Shown here piece by piece: positions 51,429-60,090 of a DNA stretch of 64,000 nucleotides (position 1 is the stretch's first letter; every line of letters begins with the position of its first letter). The translations under genes were made by a program, and so were the position numbers. Below the pieces are notes generated by a model, which did not search any database, had not been told where the DNA came from, and saw nothing but the letters and a program-made list of their open reading frames with translations. The stretch comes from Actinoplanes subtropicus (GTDB lineage: Bacteria; Actinomycetota; Actinomycetes; Mycobacteriales; Micromonosporaceae): positions 147,228 through 211,227 of the forward strand of contig NZ_JOJL01000039.1 of the NCBI RefSeq assembly GCF_000721705.1, written 5' to 3'.

Positions 51429-52306
51429 CCGTTCAGATGCAATCCCGCCGCCAGGCGGCCGAGGTGCCCGCCGCCGGCCGGCCCCGGCGGCGCCGGTCGT
51501 CCGGTCTGAGCCGGTCCGGCGGGATGTTTCTCGTGCTAGTGGCCTACGCGGCACCGGTACTGCTGGTCGTCTCGAACTCGTTGAAGTCCGATCAGGAAAT
51601 CCTCGACGACCCGCTCGGCCTGCCGGCCTCTCCGACGCTTCACAACTACACCGAAGCCGCGCGCACCATGTACTACCTGGGCGCCTTCTGGAACACCTTG
51701 GTCCTGACCGTGACCAGCGTCGTCGTCCTCTGCTTCTTCGGCTCGATGACGGCCTACTTCCTCACCCGCGTGCGGTGGCGGTTCAACCAGGTCGTCTTCT
51801 ACCTGATGATCGCGGCGATGCTGCTGCCGTTCCAGGTGCTGATGATCCCAATGATCAAGTTGCTGGGCAGCACCGGCATGCTCCAGCAGAGCTGGAGCAT
51901 CGTCTACATCTACTTCGCGACCGGGGTGCCGCTGGCGGTCTTCATGTACGCGGGCTTCATCCGCAGCATTCCACGGGAAATGGACGAAGCCGCGATGCTG
52001 GACGGCTGCAACCGGCTCCAGACGTTCTTCCGGGTCGTACTGCCGCTGCTGCGGCCGGTGACGCTGACGATCGCGATCCTCGACGCGTTGTGGATCTGGA
52101 ACGACTTCCTCATGCCGTTCCTGGTGCTCCGCCGGCCCGAGCAACGCACCCTGACCCTCGCGACGCTGGCGTTCGTGCAGAGCCACACCACCGACTATGG
52201 GCCGATGATGGCCGCGCTGGTCCTGACCGTTCTGCCCATCCTCGTCGCGTACCTGTTCATGCAGCGACACATTGTCGAGGGACTGACCAAAGGAGCCGTC
52301 AAGTGA
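51425..52306 (+). CDS. ABC sugar transporter permease 2 (MalG-like)
   Basis: This 293-residue permease has an Arg-rich N-terminal cytoplasmic stretch, six helices and the EAA loop MDEAAMLDGCNRLQTFFRVV. The GTG at 51425 overlaps the previous stop (GTGA), and its own TGA overlaps the following hydrolase start the same way. It pairs with permease 1 and the binding lipoprotein to form the importer. Confidence 0.93.
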   Translation: MTVQMQSRRQAAEVPAAGRPRRRRSSGLSRSGGMFLVLVAYAAPVLLVVSNSLKSDQEILDDPLGLPASPTLHNYTEAARTMYYLGAFWNTLVLTVTSVVVLCFFGSMTAYFLTRVRWRFNQVVFYLMIAAMLLPFQVLMIPMIKLLGSTGMLQQSWSIVYIYFATGVPLAVFMYAGFIRSIPREMDEAAMLDGCNRLQTFFRVVLPLLRPVTLTIAILDALWIWNDFLMPFLVLRRPEQRTLTLATLAFVQSHTTDYGPMMAALVLTVLPILVAYLFMQRHIVEGLTKGAVK

Positions 52307-53232
52307 GCACCTCCGAAGCCGAGCAGGAGCCCGGCATGTTCGCCGGCCTCGCCGACATCCACGCCTTCCGGCAGGGTGCCCGTGAGTTCGGCGCGACGGC
52401 ACCGCGAGCCCTCGCGCACCTGCCGACCGGCACCTACGACACGATCCCGGTGCCCGCCGAAGCCGGCGTGCCCGAACTGATGCTGTATCGCCCGGCCGGC
52501 GTGCCCGGGCCCTGGCCGGTCTACGTCAACCTCCACGGCGGCGGGTTCGTGCTCGGCGACTGGGAGCCCGACGACCCGTACTGCCGCTTCATCGCCGACA
52601 CCGCCGGGTGCGCGGTGGTGAACCTCGACTACGTCACCGCGCCGGAGCATCCTTTCCCGGCCGCGATCGACCAGACGTACACGCTGCTCACCTGGCTGCA
52701 CCGGCACGGCAGCGACCTGGGCCTCGACGGCGACCGGCTGGCCGTGGGCGGCCACAGCGCGGGCGGGAACATCAGCGCCGCGGTGAGCCTGCGCGGGGCG
52801 GGGCGTGCGGACTTCCCGCTGCGCGGCCAGATTATCGACTACGCCCCACTGGATCTGATGATCAGCCCGCGCGCCAAGCCCGACCCGGATCCGGCGCCCG
52901 ACCCGGTGTGGCGCGAGTTCGTGCTGCGCTCCGCCGAGCGGTTCAACACCTGGTACCTCAGCGATCCCGAGCAGGCCCGCGATCCGCTCGCCTCGCCGAT
53001 CCTGGCGCCGGACCTCAGCGGGCTGCCACCGGCACTGGTGATCACCGCGGGCCTCGATGTGCTCGGCGCGGAAGGCGACGCCTACGCCACGCGCCTCGAG
53101 CAGGCCGGCGTGCCCACCGAGCACGTCTCCTACGACGGCTGCACGCACGCGTTCACTCACATCGGCCCGGAGGACGCCGCCCTCGACGCCTGGCAGCGGA
53201 TGGCCGCGTTCCTCCGGCGCGTGCTGGCATGA
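52303..53232 (+). CDS. Alpha/beta-hydrolase (HSL-type esterase) of the sugar-import operon
   Basis: This 309-residue esterase has the oxyanion motif NLHGGGFVLGDWEPDD, DYVTAPEHPFPAA, nucleophile elbow VGGHSAGGNISAAVS (Ser near 150), Asp in ALVITAGLDVLGAEG and His in GCTHAFTHIG. No signal peptide. Coupled by GTGA to the permease, so it is translated with the importer; it likely deacylates imported acylated sugars. This differs from the paralogue at 44954 in its nucleophile region and in having no separate promoter. Confidence 0.9.
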   Translation: MSTSEAEQEPGMFAGLADIHAFRQGAREFGATAPRALAHLPTGTYDTIPVPAEAGVPELMLYRPAGVPGPWPVYVNLHGGGFVLGDWEPDDPYCRFIADTAGCAVVNLDYVTAPEHPFPAAIDQTYTLLTWLHRHGSDLGLDGDRLAVGGHSAGGNISAAVSLRGAGRADFPLRGQIIDYAPLDLMISPRAKPDPDPAPDPVWREFVLRSAERFNTWYLSDPEQARDPLASPILAPDLSGLPPALVITAGLDVLGAEGDAYATRLEQAGVPTEHVSYDGCTHAFTHIGPEDAALDAWQRMAAFLRRVLA

Positions 53233-54425
53233 TCACCGCCGGCGGACCGCGGCGGCCGATCGCGATCCAAGGCGGCGCCGAGGACGGCTTCGGACGCGTC
53301 GTCGACACCTTCGCGGAGAACTTCCGCGACCGCGGGGACCTCGGCGCCGGCTGCGCCGTCTACGTCGAGGGCCGGAAGGTGGTCGACGTCTGGGCCGGCG
53401 TGGCCGACGCCCGCACCGGGCGGCCCTGGCAGGAAGAGACCGCCGCCATCCTGTTCTCCTGCACCAAGGGAATCCTCTCGTTCTGCTGCTACCTGCTCGT
53501 CCAGGACGGCCGGCTCGACCTCGACGTGCCGGTCACCCATTACTGGCCGCACTTCGCCGCCGCCGGCAAGGAATCGATCACCACGCGCCATATCCTCGCC
53601 CACCGCGCCGGACTCCCAGCGATCGAGGCCGATCTGAGCCGGGCACAACTCTGCGCCTGGGATCCCGTCGTCCGGGCCCTGGAAGGCCAGCGGCCACTGT
53701 GGGAACCCGGCACCACGCACTCCTACCACCCCCTCACGTTCGGCTGGCTCATCGGCGAGATCATCCGGCGCATCACCGGCCACACACCCGGGCGATTCCT
53801 CCGCGAGACCGTCGGCGACCCGATGGACCTGCACCTCTGGATCGGGCTCCCGGAATCGGCGCGGGACACGGTGGCGTGGATGGAGCCACCGCTGCCGGAC
53901 GAGGACTCCGCGGTGATCCGTGAGGTGGCCGCCGTCCAGGCGACCGCGACGGTCAAACAGGCCATGACCGTTGGCGAGGCCCTGCCGTTCCCCACCGAGA
54001 ACGGCATCGTCACGATCAACGACCCGGCCCTGCAAGCCGCCGAACTGCCCGGCGTCAACGGGATCGCCACGCCCCGCTCGCTGGCCCGCCTGTACGCCGG
54101 TTGCGTCTCGAAGATCGGTGGACCCCGGCTTCTCACCCCCCGTACCGTCGCCGACGCAATGGTGCCGCGATCCTGGGGACAGATGCTGCTCGGCGACCCG
54201 GATCTCGGCCAGCGCTGGGGAACGGGGTTCATGCTGTCTTCCCCTCCATCGCGTCCCATGCTGGGCAGCGGGAGCTTCGGACACGACGGTGCGGGCGGGC
54301 AGCTCGGGTTCGCCGACGAAACTCACCGGGTCGGATTCGCCTACCTCAGCAACCAGATGGGCCCGACTCTGGACCAACGCGCCAACAAGCTCACCAGCGC
54401 GCTGGCCAGTTGCCTCGGCACTTGA
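53229..54425 (+). CDS. Serine hydrolase, beta-lactamase/esterase class C fold
   Basis: This 398-residue cytoplasmic protein has the SxxK motif in ILFSCTKGILSFC (Ser near residue 78) and a Tyr motif SYHPLTFGWLIGEII in place of canonical YxN (YHP here; the Asn equivalent is absent). A later G-x-D-G loop (FGHDGAGGQLGFADE) matches the third motif. This is the EstB/beta-lactamase-type esterase family (serine hydrolases) rather than a drug-resistance enzyme. ATGA overlap with the preceding esterase ends the operon. Probably deacylates sugar or aromatic esters. Confidence 0.88.
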   Translation: MITAGGPRRPIAIQGGAEDGFGRVVDTFAENFRDRGDLGAGCAVYVEGRKVVDVWAGVADARTGRPWQEETAAILFSCTKGILSFCCYLLVQDGRLDLDVPVTHYWPHFAAAGKESITTRHILAHRAGLPAIEADLSRAQLCAWDPVVRALEGQRPLWEPGTTHSYHPLTFGWLIGEIIRRITGHTPGRFLRETVGDPMDLHLWIGLPESARDTVAWMEPPLPDEDSAVIREVAAVQATATVKQAMTVGEALPFPTENGIVTINDPALQAAELPGVNGIATPRSLARLYAGCVSKIGGPRLLTPRTVADAMVPRSWGQMLLGDPDLGQRWGTGFMLSSPPSRPMLGSGSFGHDGAGGQLGFADETHRVGFAYLSNQMGPTLDQRANKLTSALASCLGT

Positions 54426-54492
54426 GAAACGATGGCGACCGACCGGTCAGCGCCGGCGGCCGGGCAGTCCTCCTCGTAGTGCTCTGTCGTGT

Positions 54493-56310
54493 CTACTTCG
54501 CGACGGTCTGCTTCACCCAGGCGATGAAGTTGGCCGTGGCGTTACCCGTGCGTTCGGCCATCGTGTGGCTCTGGCCCCAGACGGTGGCGAAGTCGACGTC
54601 CTTGACGCCGAAGTTCCGCAGGGCCAGCGCGAGATTGACCTCGGTCGTGCTCGCCGTGTCGCCCTGCATGATGCCGGTGCGGATGCGCCAGTGCGACGCG
54701 ACCTTCCCGCTCTTGTAGCCCTGGTAGAAGCCGCTCAGGTAGTACATCGGGTTGTACATGTTCACCCGGTGGGCCATGTCTTCGCCGACGCTATCGGTCT
54801 TCTTGAAGTCACTGGTGTACTGGGCGGCGGCGTACGAGGCCTGCCAGCCGGAGATCTTCGCGTACGCGGCCTCGTTCGCCTCGATGACCTGCTCGGCCAC
54901 CGGCGAGAAGTGCAGGCCGCTGGTGCCGTTGCCGAACACGACGTTCTCGGTCATGTTTCGGTCCGGCCCGTCGAACGCCCCGACGCTCTTGGACGCGCTC
55001 TTCTGGCTCTGGACGAAGCCGGCCAGGCCGGCGACCTTCGCGGTGTTCGACGCGGCGTCGTAGGTGACCCAGGTGCCGGAGCTGTTCAGGTGCGCGATGT
55101 ACTCCTTGACCGTCTGATAGGTGGTTGACGCCTGGCTCGTGGTGCTGCCACCGGGTGGGGTACCGCCGCTCGGCATGGCTCCGCCGGGTGCAGCGCCCGC
55201 CGGTGCAGCACCGCCCGCGCTCATACCCGCCATGGTGGAGTTGGAGGGGGTGTACGGGAACGTGGTGTCCTTCAGGAAGTTGTTCAGCGACTCGCCGACC
55301 ACCGAGACCAAATGGTCGTAGTAGCTGCCGGTGAGGTAGACGCCGGCGGTGGACTTGTCGAGCCGCAGCAACCGGCCCGACGAGTCCTTCAGACCGAGCT
55401 TGTTCTGGTAGGCCGCGAACGCCTTGGCCAGATCCGTCGAGTAACTCTTCGTCCAGGTCCCGGCCGCGCGGGTGTCGGTGCTGGCGAACTGACCCATGTT
55501 CCACTCGTAGGACGCGTTGGCGTAGTCGAGGGTGGTGATCGGGCACCAGCACATGGCGCCGGCGATCGCGTCGCTGATCGTCTTGCCGTTGGCGTCGGTC
55601 ATCGCCGCCCCGAGGCTTTTCAGATACGGCGTGTACAGCTCGCTGTCGCCGGAGGCGCCCATGATCGCGCTCTGGGCGCCGCCCCCGCTGTGGCCGAAAC
55701 AGACGATGCGGTCCTTGTCGCCCGGGATCAGGCTCGCGTTGTAACGGAGGTAGCGCACCGCGGCCTTCAGGTCGGTGACGCCCCACGGCGCGTTGCCGGT
55801 GTAGCTGCTGGTGTTGCTGTCCTTCCCCCGCAGGCCGGCGTGCACATAGACAAAACCAGCCTTCAGGTACGCGGAGACGTCATCGTAGCTGTAGGCGGTC
55901 AGCGGCTTCTGCGCGGCGTATCCGGGCGTGTTGACCGGGAAGACGATCGGCGCGGTACTCGCCGTGAACCCGCCGACCTTGCCCGAGGCGTCGACCGCGG
56001 CGGTGTACGTGCCGTCGCTGTTCTTGGTGCCCTTCAGGTACTTCCCGGGAACCATGACGCCGAGCGTCTCGTAGTCCTCGGCGGCCGGTTTCGCCACGTA
56101 GTATCGGCCGATCTGGTAATACACGTCGTTCGTCGCATCGTAATTCCACGCCTTGCCGCTGAACGTCAACGACGGCGTCCCCGACGATGATTTCGTGTTC
56201 GAGGCCGACGACGAATCCGAGTCCGAGCTGGTGCATGCGGCCAGCCCGAGAACGGTGACCACGGACGCGGCCGTTCCTTGCAGAAAAGTTCGCCTACGCA
56301 TTTCGCTCAT
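54493..56310 (-). CDS. Tannase-like lipoprotein (subtype A tannase / feruloyl esterase group)
   Basis: This 605-residue exported lipoprotein has a Tat-like twin Arg (MRRRTFLQGTAAS) and a lipobox LAAC (Cys26), then an alpha/beta-hydrolase with DRIVCFGHSGGGAQSAIMGA (nucleophile Ser near residue 207) and a long insertion containing Ala/Gly/Pro repeats (about 370-420). C-terminal GKVASHWRIRTGIMQGDTAS and DFATVWGQSHTMAERTG carry the probable Asp and His. These features match tannase/feruloyl esterase family proteins, which release gallic or ferulic acid from plant polyphenol esters. The promoter region has a 16-bp dyad (56398-56413) also found near the two-component genes. Confidence 0.87.
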   Translation of the reverse strand: MSEMRRRTFLQGTAASVVTVLGLAACTSSDSDSSSASNTKSSSGTPSLTFSGKAWNYDATNDVYYQIGRYYVAKPAAEDYETLGVMVPGKYLKGTKNSDGTYTAAVDASGKVGGFTASTAPIVFPVNTPGYAAQKPLTAYSYDDVSAYLKAGFVYVHAGLRGKDSNTSSYTGNAPWGVTDLKAAVRYLRYNASLIPGDKDRIVCFGHSGGGAQSAIMGASGDSELYTPYLKSLGAAMTDANGKTISDAIAGAMCWCPITTLDYANASYEWNMGQFASTDTRAAGTWTKSYSTDLAKAFAAYQNKLGLKDSSGRLLRLDKSTAGVYLTGSYYDHLVSVVGESLNNFLKDTTFPYTPSNSTMAGMSAGGAAPAGAAPGGAMPSGGTPPGGSTTSQASTTYQTVKEYIAHLNSSGTWVTYDAASNTAKVAGLAGFVQSQKSASKSVGAFDGPDRNMTENVVFGNGTSGLHFSPVAEQVIEANEAAYAKISGWQASYAAAQYTSDFKKTDSVGEDMAHRVNMYNPMYYLSGFYQGYKSGKVASHWRIRTGIMQGDTASTTEVNLALALRNFGVKDVDFATVWGQSHTMAERTGNATANFIAWVKQTVAK

Positions 56311-56397
56311 CGAAGTCTTCCTCTCACGCTTCTCTTCACCCGACAAGCGTGACGATTCCAGTCTCCTTTGTCGTCGACCGGTGGAAGCCATTATCGC

Positions 56398-56413
56398 TAC
56401 TACTGGAGTAGTA
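56398..56413. promoter_or_regulatory. Dyad TACTACTGGAGTAGTA upstream of tannase gene
   Basis: Perfect inverted repeat TACTAC-N4-GTAGTA, 88 bp upstream of the tannase start. Two further matches to TACYAC-N4-GTRGTA occur at 56438-56453 and 58381-58396. It resembles BlaI/MecI-type operators; no such regulator gene is in the window, so the adjacent NarL-type regulator is an alternative. Confidence 0.55.
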
Positions 56414-56437
56414 TTTTTCAGAGGATTCCCGGTGCGC

Positions 56438-56453
56438 TACCACTGTGGTGGTA
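56438..56453. promoter_or_regulatory. Dyad TACCACTGTGGTGGTA at end of response-regulator gene
   Basis: A perfect inverted repeat (CTACCAC...GTGGTAG over 56437-56454) of the same class as 56398, immediately downstream of the regulator stop and upstream of the tannase gene. It might add an upstream site for the tannase promoter or act as a terminator. Confidence 0.5.
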
Positions 56454-56454
56454 G

Positions 56455-57132
56455 TCAGCTCTGGTCACCGGGCCGGACCAGCCCGCTCTGATACCCGATG
56501 ACGACCAGCTGCGCCCGGTCGCGGACCCCGAGCTTGGTCATCGCCCGGTGCACGTGCGTCTTGGCGGTCAGCGGCGACAGCACGAGCAGCCCCGCGATCT
56601 CCTCGTTCGACCGGCCCAGCGCGACCAGGCGCAGCACCTCCCGTTCCCGGTCGGTGAGCGTGGCCAGCGCGACCGGCGGCTCCACCGGCGACGGCTCCTC
56701 GGGCGAGGCGAGGAAACGGTCGATCAGGCCGCGGGTGGCCCGGGGCGTCAACAGCGCCTCGCCGGCCGCGACGACCCGGATCGCCCGCAGCAGCTCCTCC
56801 GGCTCGACGTCCTTGCTGAGGAAGCCGCTGGCGCCGGCCCGCAACGCGGCCAGCACGTTCTCGTCGGCGTCGAAGGTGGTGAGCACGACGACACGTACGC
56901 CCTCGAGGTCGTCGGCGGCAACGATGCGCCGGGTCGCCTCGACGCCGTCCACGCCCGGCATCCGGATGTCCATGAGCACCACGTCGGCGTGGGCGCTGCG
57001 AGCCAGCTCCACCGCCTCGGCGCCGTCCGACGCCTCGCCGACCACCTCCATGCCGTCGGCCAGGTCGATGATGAGCCGGAAGCCGGCGCGGATCAGCTTC
57101 TGGTCGTCGGCGAGCAGTACCCGGACGGTCAC
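56455..57132 (-). CDS. NarL/LuxR-family response regulator
   Basis: This 225-residue regulator has a receiver (RVLLADDQKLIRAGFRLIID; phospho-acceptor Asp in DVVLMDIRMPGVDGVEA; Lys in GFLSKDVEPEEL) and a LuxR-type HTH (LTDREREVLRLVALGRSNEE; LTAKTHVHRAMTKLGVRDRA). The GTG at 57132 overlaps the kinase stop (GTGA). Partner of the downstream-encoded kinase; likely controls the tannase gene through the TACYAC dyads and its own promoter (58381). Confidence 0.92.
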   Translation of the reverse strand: MTVRVLLADDQKLIRAGFRLIIDLADGMEVVGEASDGAEAVELARSAHADVVLMDIRMPGVDGVEATRRIVAADDLEGVRVVVLTTFDADENVLAALRAGASGFLSKDVEPEELLRAIRVVAAGEALLTPRATRGLIDRFLASPEEPSPVEPPVALATLTDREREVLRLVALGRSNEEIAGLLVLSPLTAKTHVHRAMTKLGVRDRAQLVVIGYQSGLVRPGDQS

Positions 57133-58355
57133 GGCTGGTCCTCCTGCTGCTGCCACGGTGCCGGGAGCTCGACTCGTACGGTGAAACAGTTCGCCGCGCT
57201 CGGGCGCGCGTCAACCGTGCCGCCCGCCGAGGCCGCACGCTCGCTCATGCCGATCAACCCGTAGCCGGAGCCGTCGCCGGCCGCGGGACGACCCGCTGCC
57301 ACCCCATTGGTGATCTCGATGGACAGGCGGTCCCGAGCGTACCGGAAGCACACCCGCACCGGCCCGCCGTCGCCGTGCTTACGCGCGTTGGTCAGTGCCT
57401 CCTGGGTGATCCGGTACGCGGCGAGGTTGGCCGCCGCGGGCAGCGGCCGGGACTCGCCCTCCTGCGCATACTCGACCCGTACTCCGGCGGCGACGAACCC
57501 GTTGAGCAACTCGGGAAGCCGCGCCAGGTCCGGCGCGGGCCCGCCGTCGCGGTCCCCGGGCGCGCGCAACAGCCCGACGATCGCCGCGAGCTCCTTCACC
57601 ACGACGCTGGACGCCCGGCGGATGTGGGCCAACGGCGGACCGGCCGACTCCGGCCGGCGAGTCAGCGCGTACGCCGCGGCCCCGGCCTGCACATTGATCA
57701 CCGCGATGTGGTGCGCCACCACGTCGTGCAGCTCCCGCGCGATACGCAGCCGCTCCTCCCCCACCCGGCGGCGCACCTCCTCCTCGCGGCTCTGCTCCAC
57801 CCGCCGCGCCCGGTCCTCCACCGCGGCCGCGTACGCGCGCCGGCTGCGGACCGCATCTCCCGACGCCGCCGCCATGCCGGTCCATGCGAACAGCCCGAGA
57901 CTCAACGGATTCCACCAACCGGTGTGCGACCCGTAGCCGGACGCCACCCAGCACAGCGCGCCACACAACAGCGCGGCGATCCAGGCGAACCGTCGCTCCG
58001 CGCGCACCGCCAGCTGGTAGATCGCCACCACCATGGCGAACATCGGGGCGGGCGACCCCCAGCCGCGTACCAGAAAGACGATCTCGGTGGCCGTCGAGAC
58101 GACCAGCACCGGCAGCGGAAACGTGCGGCTCAGCCCGATCGCCACGGCCCCACCGCCGGCCGCCGCGATGTCCGCCGCCAGCGGCATGCCCGGACCCGGG
58201 CCGGGGCCGCCGCCGCGGTCCTGGTAGACCCGCATGACGGCGCCGATCGCGCTGAGCACCCCGATCGCGACGCCCGCCAGCCAACCGCGCGCCGCGCTGC
58301 TCAGCGGCTGGGGAAACGGCACCCACCCACCGTACGGGCGAAACGCCGCCGCCAC
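57129..58355 (-). CDS. Two-component sensor kinase (DesK/NarX-type, HisKA_3)
   Basis: This 408-residue kinase has N-terminal membrane segments (about residues 20-150 in six hydrophobic stretches), a dimerisation segment with catalytic His in RIARELHDVVAHHIAVINVQ, and a short HATPase domain (QEALTNARKHG N box; GSGYGLIGMSERA G box). Start is uncertain: GTG at 58355 is used, TTG at 58361 is possible, neither with a clear ribosome site. It precedes the regulator and is linked by GTGA. A TACYAC-type dyad lies 26 bp upstream, compatible with autoregulation. Confidence 0.88.
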   Translation of the reverse strand: MAAAFRPYGGWVPFPQPLSSAARGWLAGVAIGVLSAIGAVMRVYQDRGGGPGPGPGMPLAADIAAAGGGAVAIGLSRTFPLPVLVVSTATEIVFLVRGWGSPAPMFAMVVAIYQLAVRAERRFAWIAALLCGALCWVASGYGSHTGWWNPLSLGLFAWTGMAAASGDAVRSRRAYAAAVEDRARRVEQSREEEVRRRVGEERLRIARELHDVVAHHIAVINVQAGAAAYALTRRPESAGPPLAHIRRASSVVVKELAAIVGLLRAPGDRDGGPAPDLARLPELLNGFVAAGVRVEYAQEGESRPLPAAANLAAYRITQEALTNARKHGDGGPVRVCFRYARDRLSIEITNGVAAGRPAAGDGSGYGLIGMSERAASAGGTVDARPSAANCFTVRVELPAPWQQQEDQP

Positions 58356-58380
58356 GTCCAACGGCAGCGGTATCCCGGGC

Positions 58381-58396
58381 TACTACCGCGGTGGTA
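58381..58396. promoter_or_regulatory. Dyad TACTACCGCGGTGGTA upstream of sensor-kinase gene
   Basis: TACTAC-CGCG-GTGGTA fits the TACYAC-N4-GTRGTA pattern seen at 56398 and 56438. It is 26 bp upstream of the kinase start used here. A half-site TACCAC is at about 58513. Confidence 0.55.
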
Positions 58397-58806
58397 ACGC
58401 CAGTTCCTCCTCGCCGGTCGGCTGGGCGCGCGGATCGGCAGGCCGCCCACCGTCGACCGCCCCCACGAACGGTGGTGGGCACGACGATCGCGCCCGGGAC
58501 GTCACACTCAGTTACCACTGAAATGAGCGCCTAAAACGATCACGACGGAGAGCAATAGCTTATGAGTGACGTTTGAAATCGCTATCAACCAGCTATGAAA
58601 AGAATCGTTCCTGTTTCATCCGACGCGGACTTCGGTTCACATTTCCCCAGTTGGCGGCTGTTCAAAAAACTGCCGCGGCCAGTGACTTGCATTTTATCAA
58701 TGATACTGTCGACAATCTTGTAGCGAGTCGCCGGACCACGGATGCCGGAGGCGCTCGACGGATCGGCGAGAAGAAGCCATCGATCAACAATCACTAGGAG
58801 TAATTG
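58397..58806. other. Non-coding region upstream of the DUF3500 gene
   Basis: 410 bp, GC content lower than average from 58560 to 58800, no convincing gene. The only clear element is the AGGAG ribosome site at 58796-58800 preceding the GTG at 58807. Confidence 0.45.
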
Positions 58807-60090
58807 GTGAACAAGGAAGCGGGCCAGCACGCCCGTCCCTCCCGGCGGCGCTGGCGTGGCGCCGCCGTGGCCGCCGCGGCGGTCCTCCTGGTCGGCGGCG
58901 GGTACGCCACGGCCAACGCGGCGACCGCCAAGGGCGCGAGCACCAAGCCGGCCGCCGCCCGGCCGCAGGTGCGTGGCACCGGCGTCGCCGCCGTGGTGAA
59001 CGCCGCCAACGCGTTCCTGGCGACCCTGAGCGACGACCAGAAGGCCCAGGTCCTGCTCGACTTCTCCCAGGCCAACGCCACCAACTGGTCCAACCTCCCG
59101 GAAGGCATCGTCACCCGGGTCGGCATCCAGCTCGGCACGCTCGACGACGAGCAGCTGGCCGCCGCCAAGGCCGTGGTCAAGGCGGCCACCGGCACCGGCA
59201 AGGGCACCGGCTTCGACCAGGTCACCCAGATCCTCAAGGCCGACGACATCCTCGCCGCAGCCGAGGCCGGCAGCACGTCCTCGGCGACGGCCGACCCCAG
59301 CGTGACCGCTACGGCGGACCCCACGGACAGCGCTACGGCGGAACCCACGGACACCGCGACTGCCGACCCGTCCGCCAGCGCTTCCGACGCCCCGACCGGC
59401 ACCCCGCCGTCCGGCGGACCCGGCGGCGGCGGTGGCCTCAACTACGGCAGCGGCATCTACTTCCTGTCCTTCCTCGGCACCCCCTCGCTCACCGGCACCT
59501 GGCAGCTGCACTTCGGCGGCCACCACCTCGCCCTGAACATCACCTTCAAGGACGGCAAGGTCACCGGCTCCACCCCGTTCTTCATCGGCGTCGAGCCGAC
59601 CAGCTTCACCACCGACGGCACCACCTACCAGCCGCTGTCGGCCCAGCGTGACGGCATGCTCAAGCTGCTCGGCAGCCTCACCACGGCGCAGCAGGCCACG
59701 GCGAAGCTGACCGAGTCGTTCGGCGACGTGCTCCTCGGGCCCGGCCAGGACGGCCAGTTCCCGACCACCAAGGAGGGCATCGCGGTCAGCCAGCTGTCCC
59801 CCGCCCAGAAGAAGCTGGTCCTGGCGGCCATGCGCCCGTGGGTCTCGATGGTCGACAACGCCACCACCCGGATGCTGCTCACCACGTACGAGAAACAGCT
59901 GAACCAGACCTTCGTGGCGTTCTCCGGCGGCACCGGCCTGGACACCCAGGGCGACTACGTCCGCATCGACGGCCCGGGGGTCTGGATCGAGTTCATCTGC
60001 CAGAACGGCATCGTCTTCCAGAGCCAGATCCACTTCCACACGGTCTACCGGGACCACACCCGCGACTACGGCGGAGAGTTCACCTTCTGA
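58807..60090 (+). CDS. DUF3500-domain secreted protein
   Basis: This 427-residue protein has a signal peptide (RWRGAAVAAAAVLLVGGGYA region) and a long Ala/Thr/Asp/Pro-rich linker (ATADPSVTATADPTDSATAE and more, about residues 160-205) inside the DUF3500 fold. Recognisable family segments are FLATLSDDQKAQVLLDFSQA, GSGIYFLSFLGTPSLTGTWQ, FGGHHLALNITFKDGKVTGS and AMRPWVSMVDN. Function of DUF3500 proteins is not established; several conserved His may bind metal. The GTG at 58807 has an AGGAG site. Its stop overlaps the HupE-like gene (TGATG), so the two are expressed together. Confidence 0.9.
   Translation: MNKEAGQHARPSRRRWRGAAVAAAAVLLVGGGYATANAATAKGASTKPAAARPQVRGTGVAAVVNAANAFLATLSDDQKAQVLLDFSQANATNWSNLPEGIVTRVGIQLGTLDDEQLAAAKAVVKAATGTGKGTGFDQVTQILKADDILAAAEAGSTSSATADPSVTATADPTDSATAEPTDTATADPSASASDAPTGTPPSGGPGGGGGLNYGSGIYFLSFLGTPSLTGTWQLHFGGHHLALNITFKDGKVTGSTPFFIGVEPTSFTTDGTTYQPLSAQRDGMLKLLGSLTTAQQATAKLTESFGDVLLGPGQDGQFPTTKEGIAVSQLSPAQKKLVLAAMRPWVSMVDNATTRMLLTTYEKQLNQTFVAFSGGTGLDTQGDYVRIDGPGVWIEFICQNGIVFQSQIHFHTVYRDHTRDYGGEFTF

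Noticed and set aside
53229..54425. Antibiotic-resistance beta-lactamase
   Set aside because: It lacks the canonical YxN motif and a secretion signal and is coupled to a sugar-import operon; esterase is more likely.
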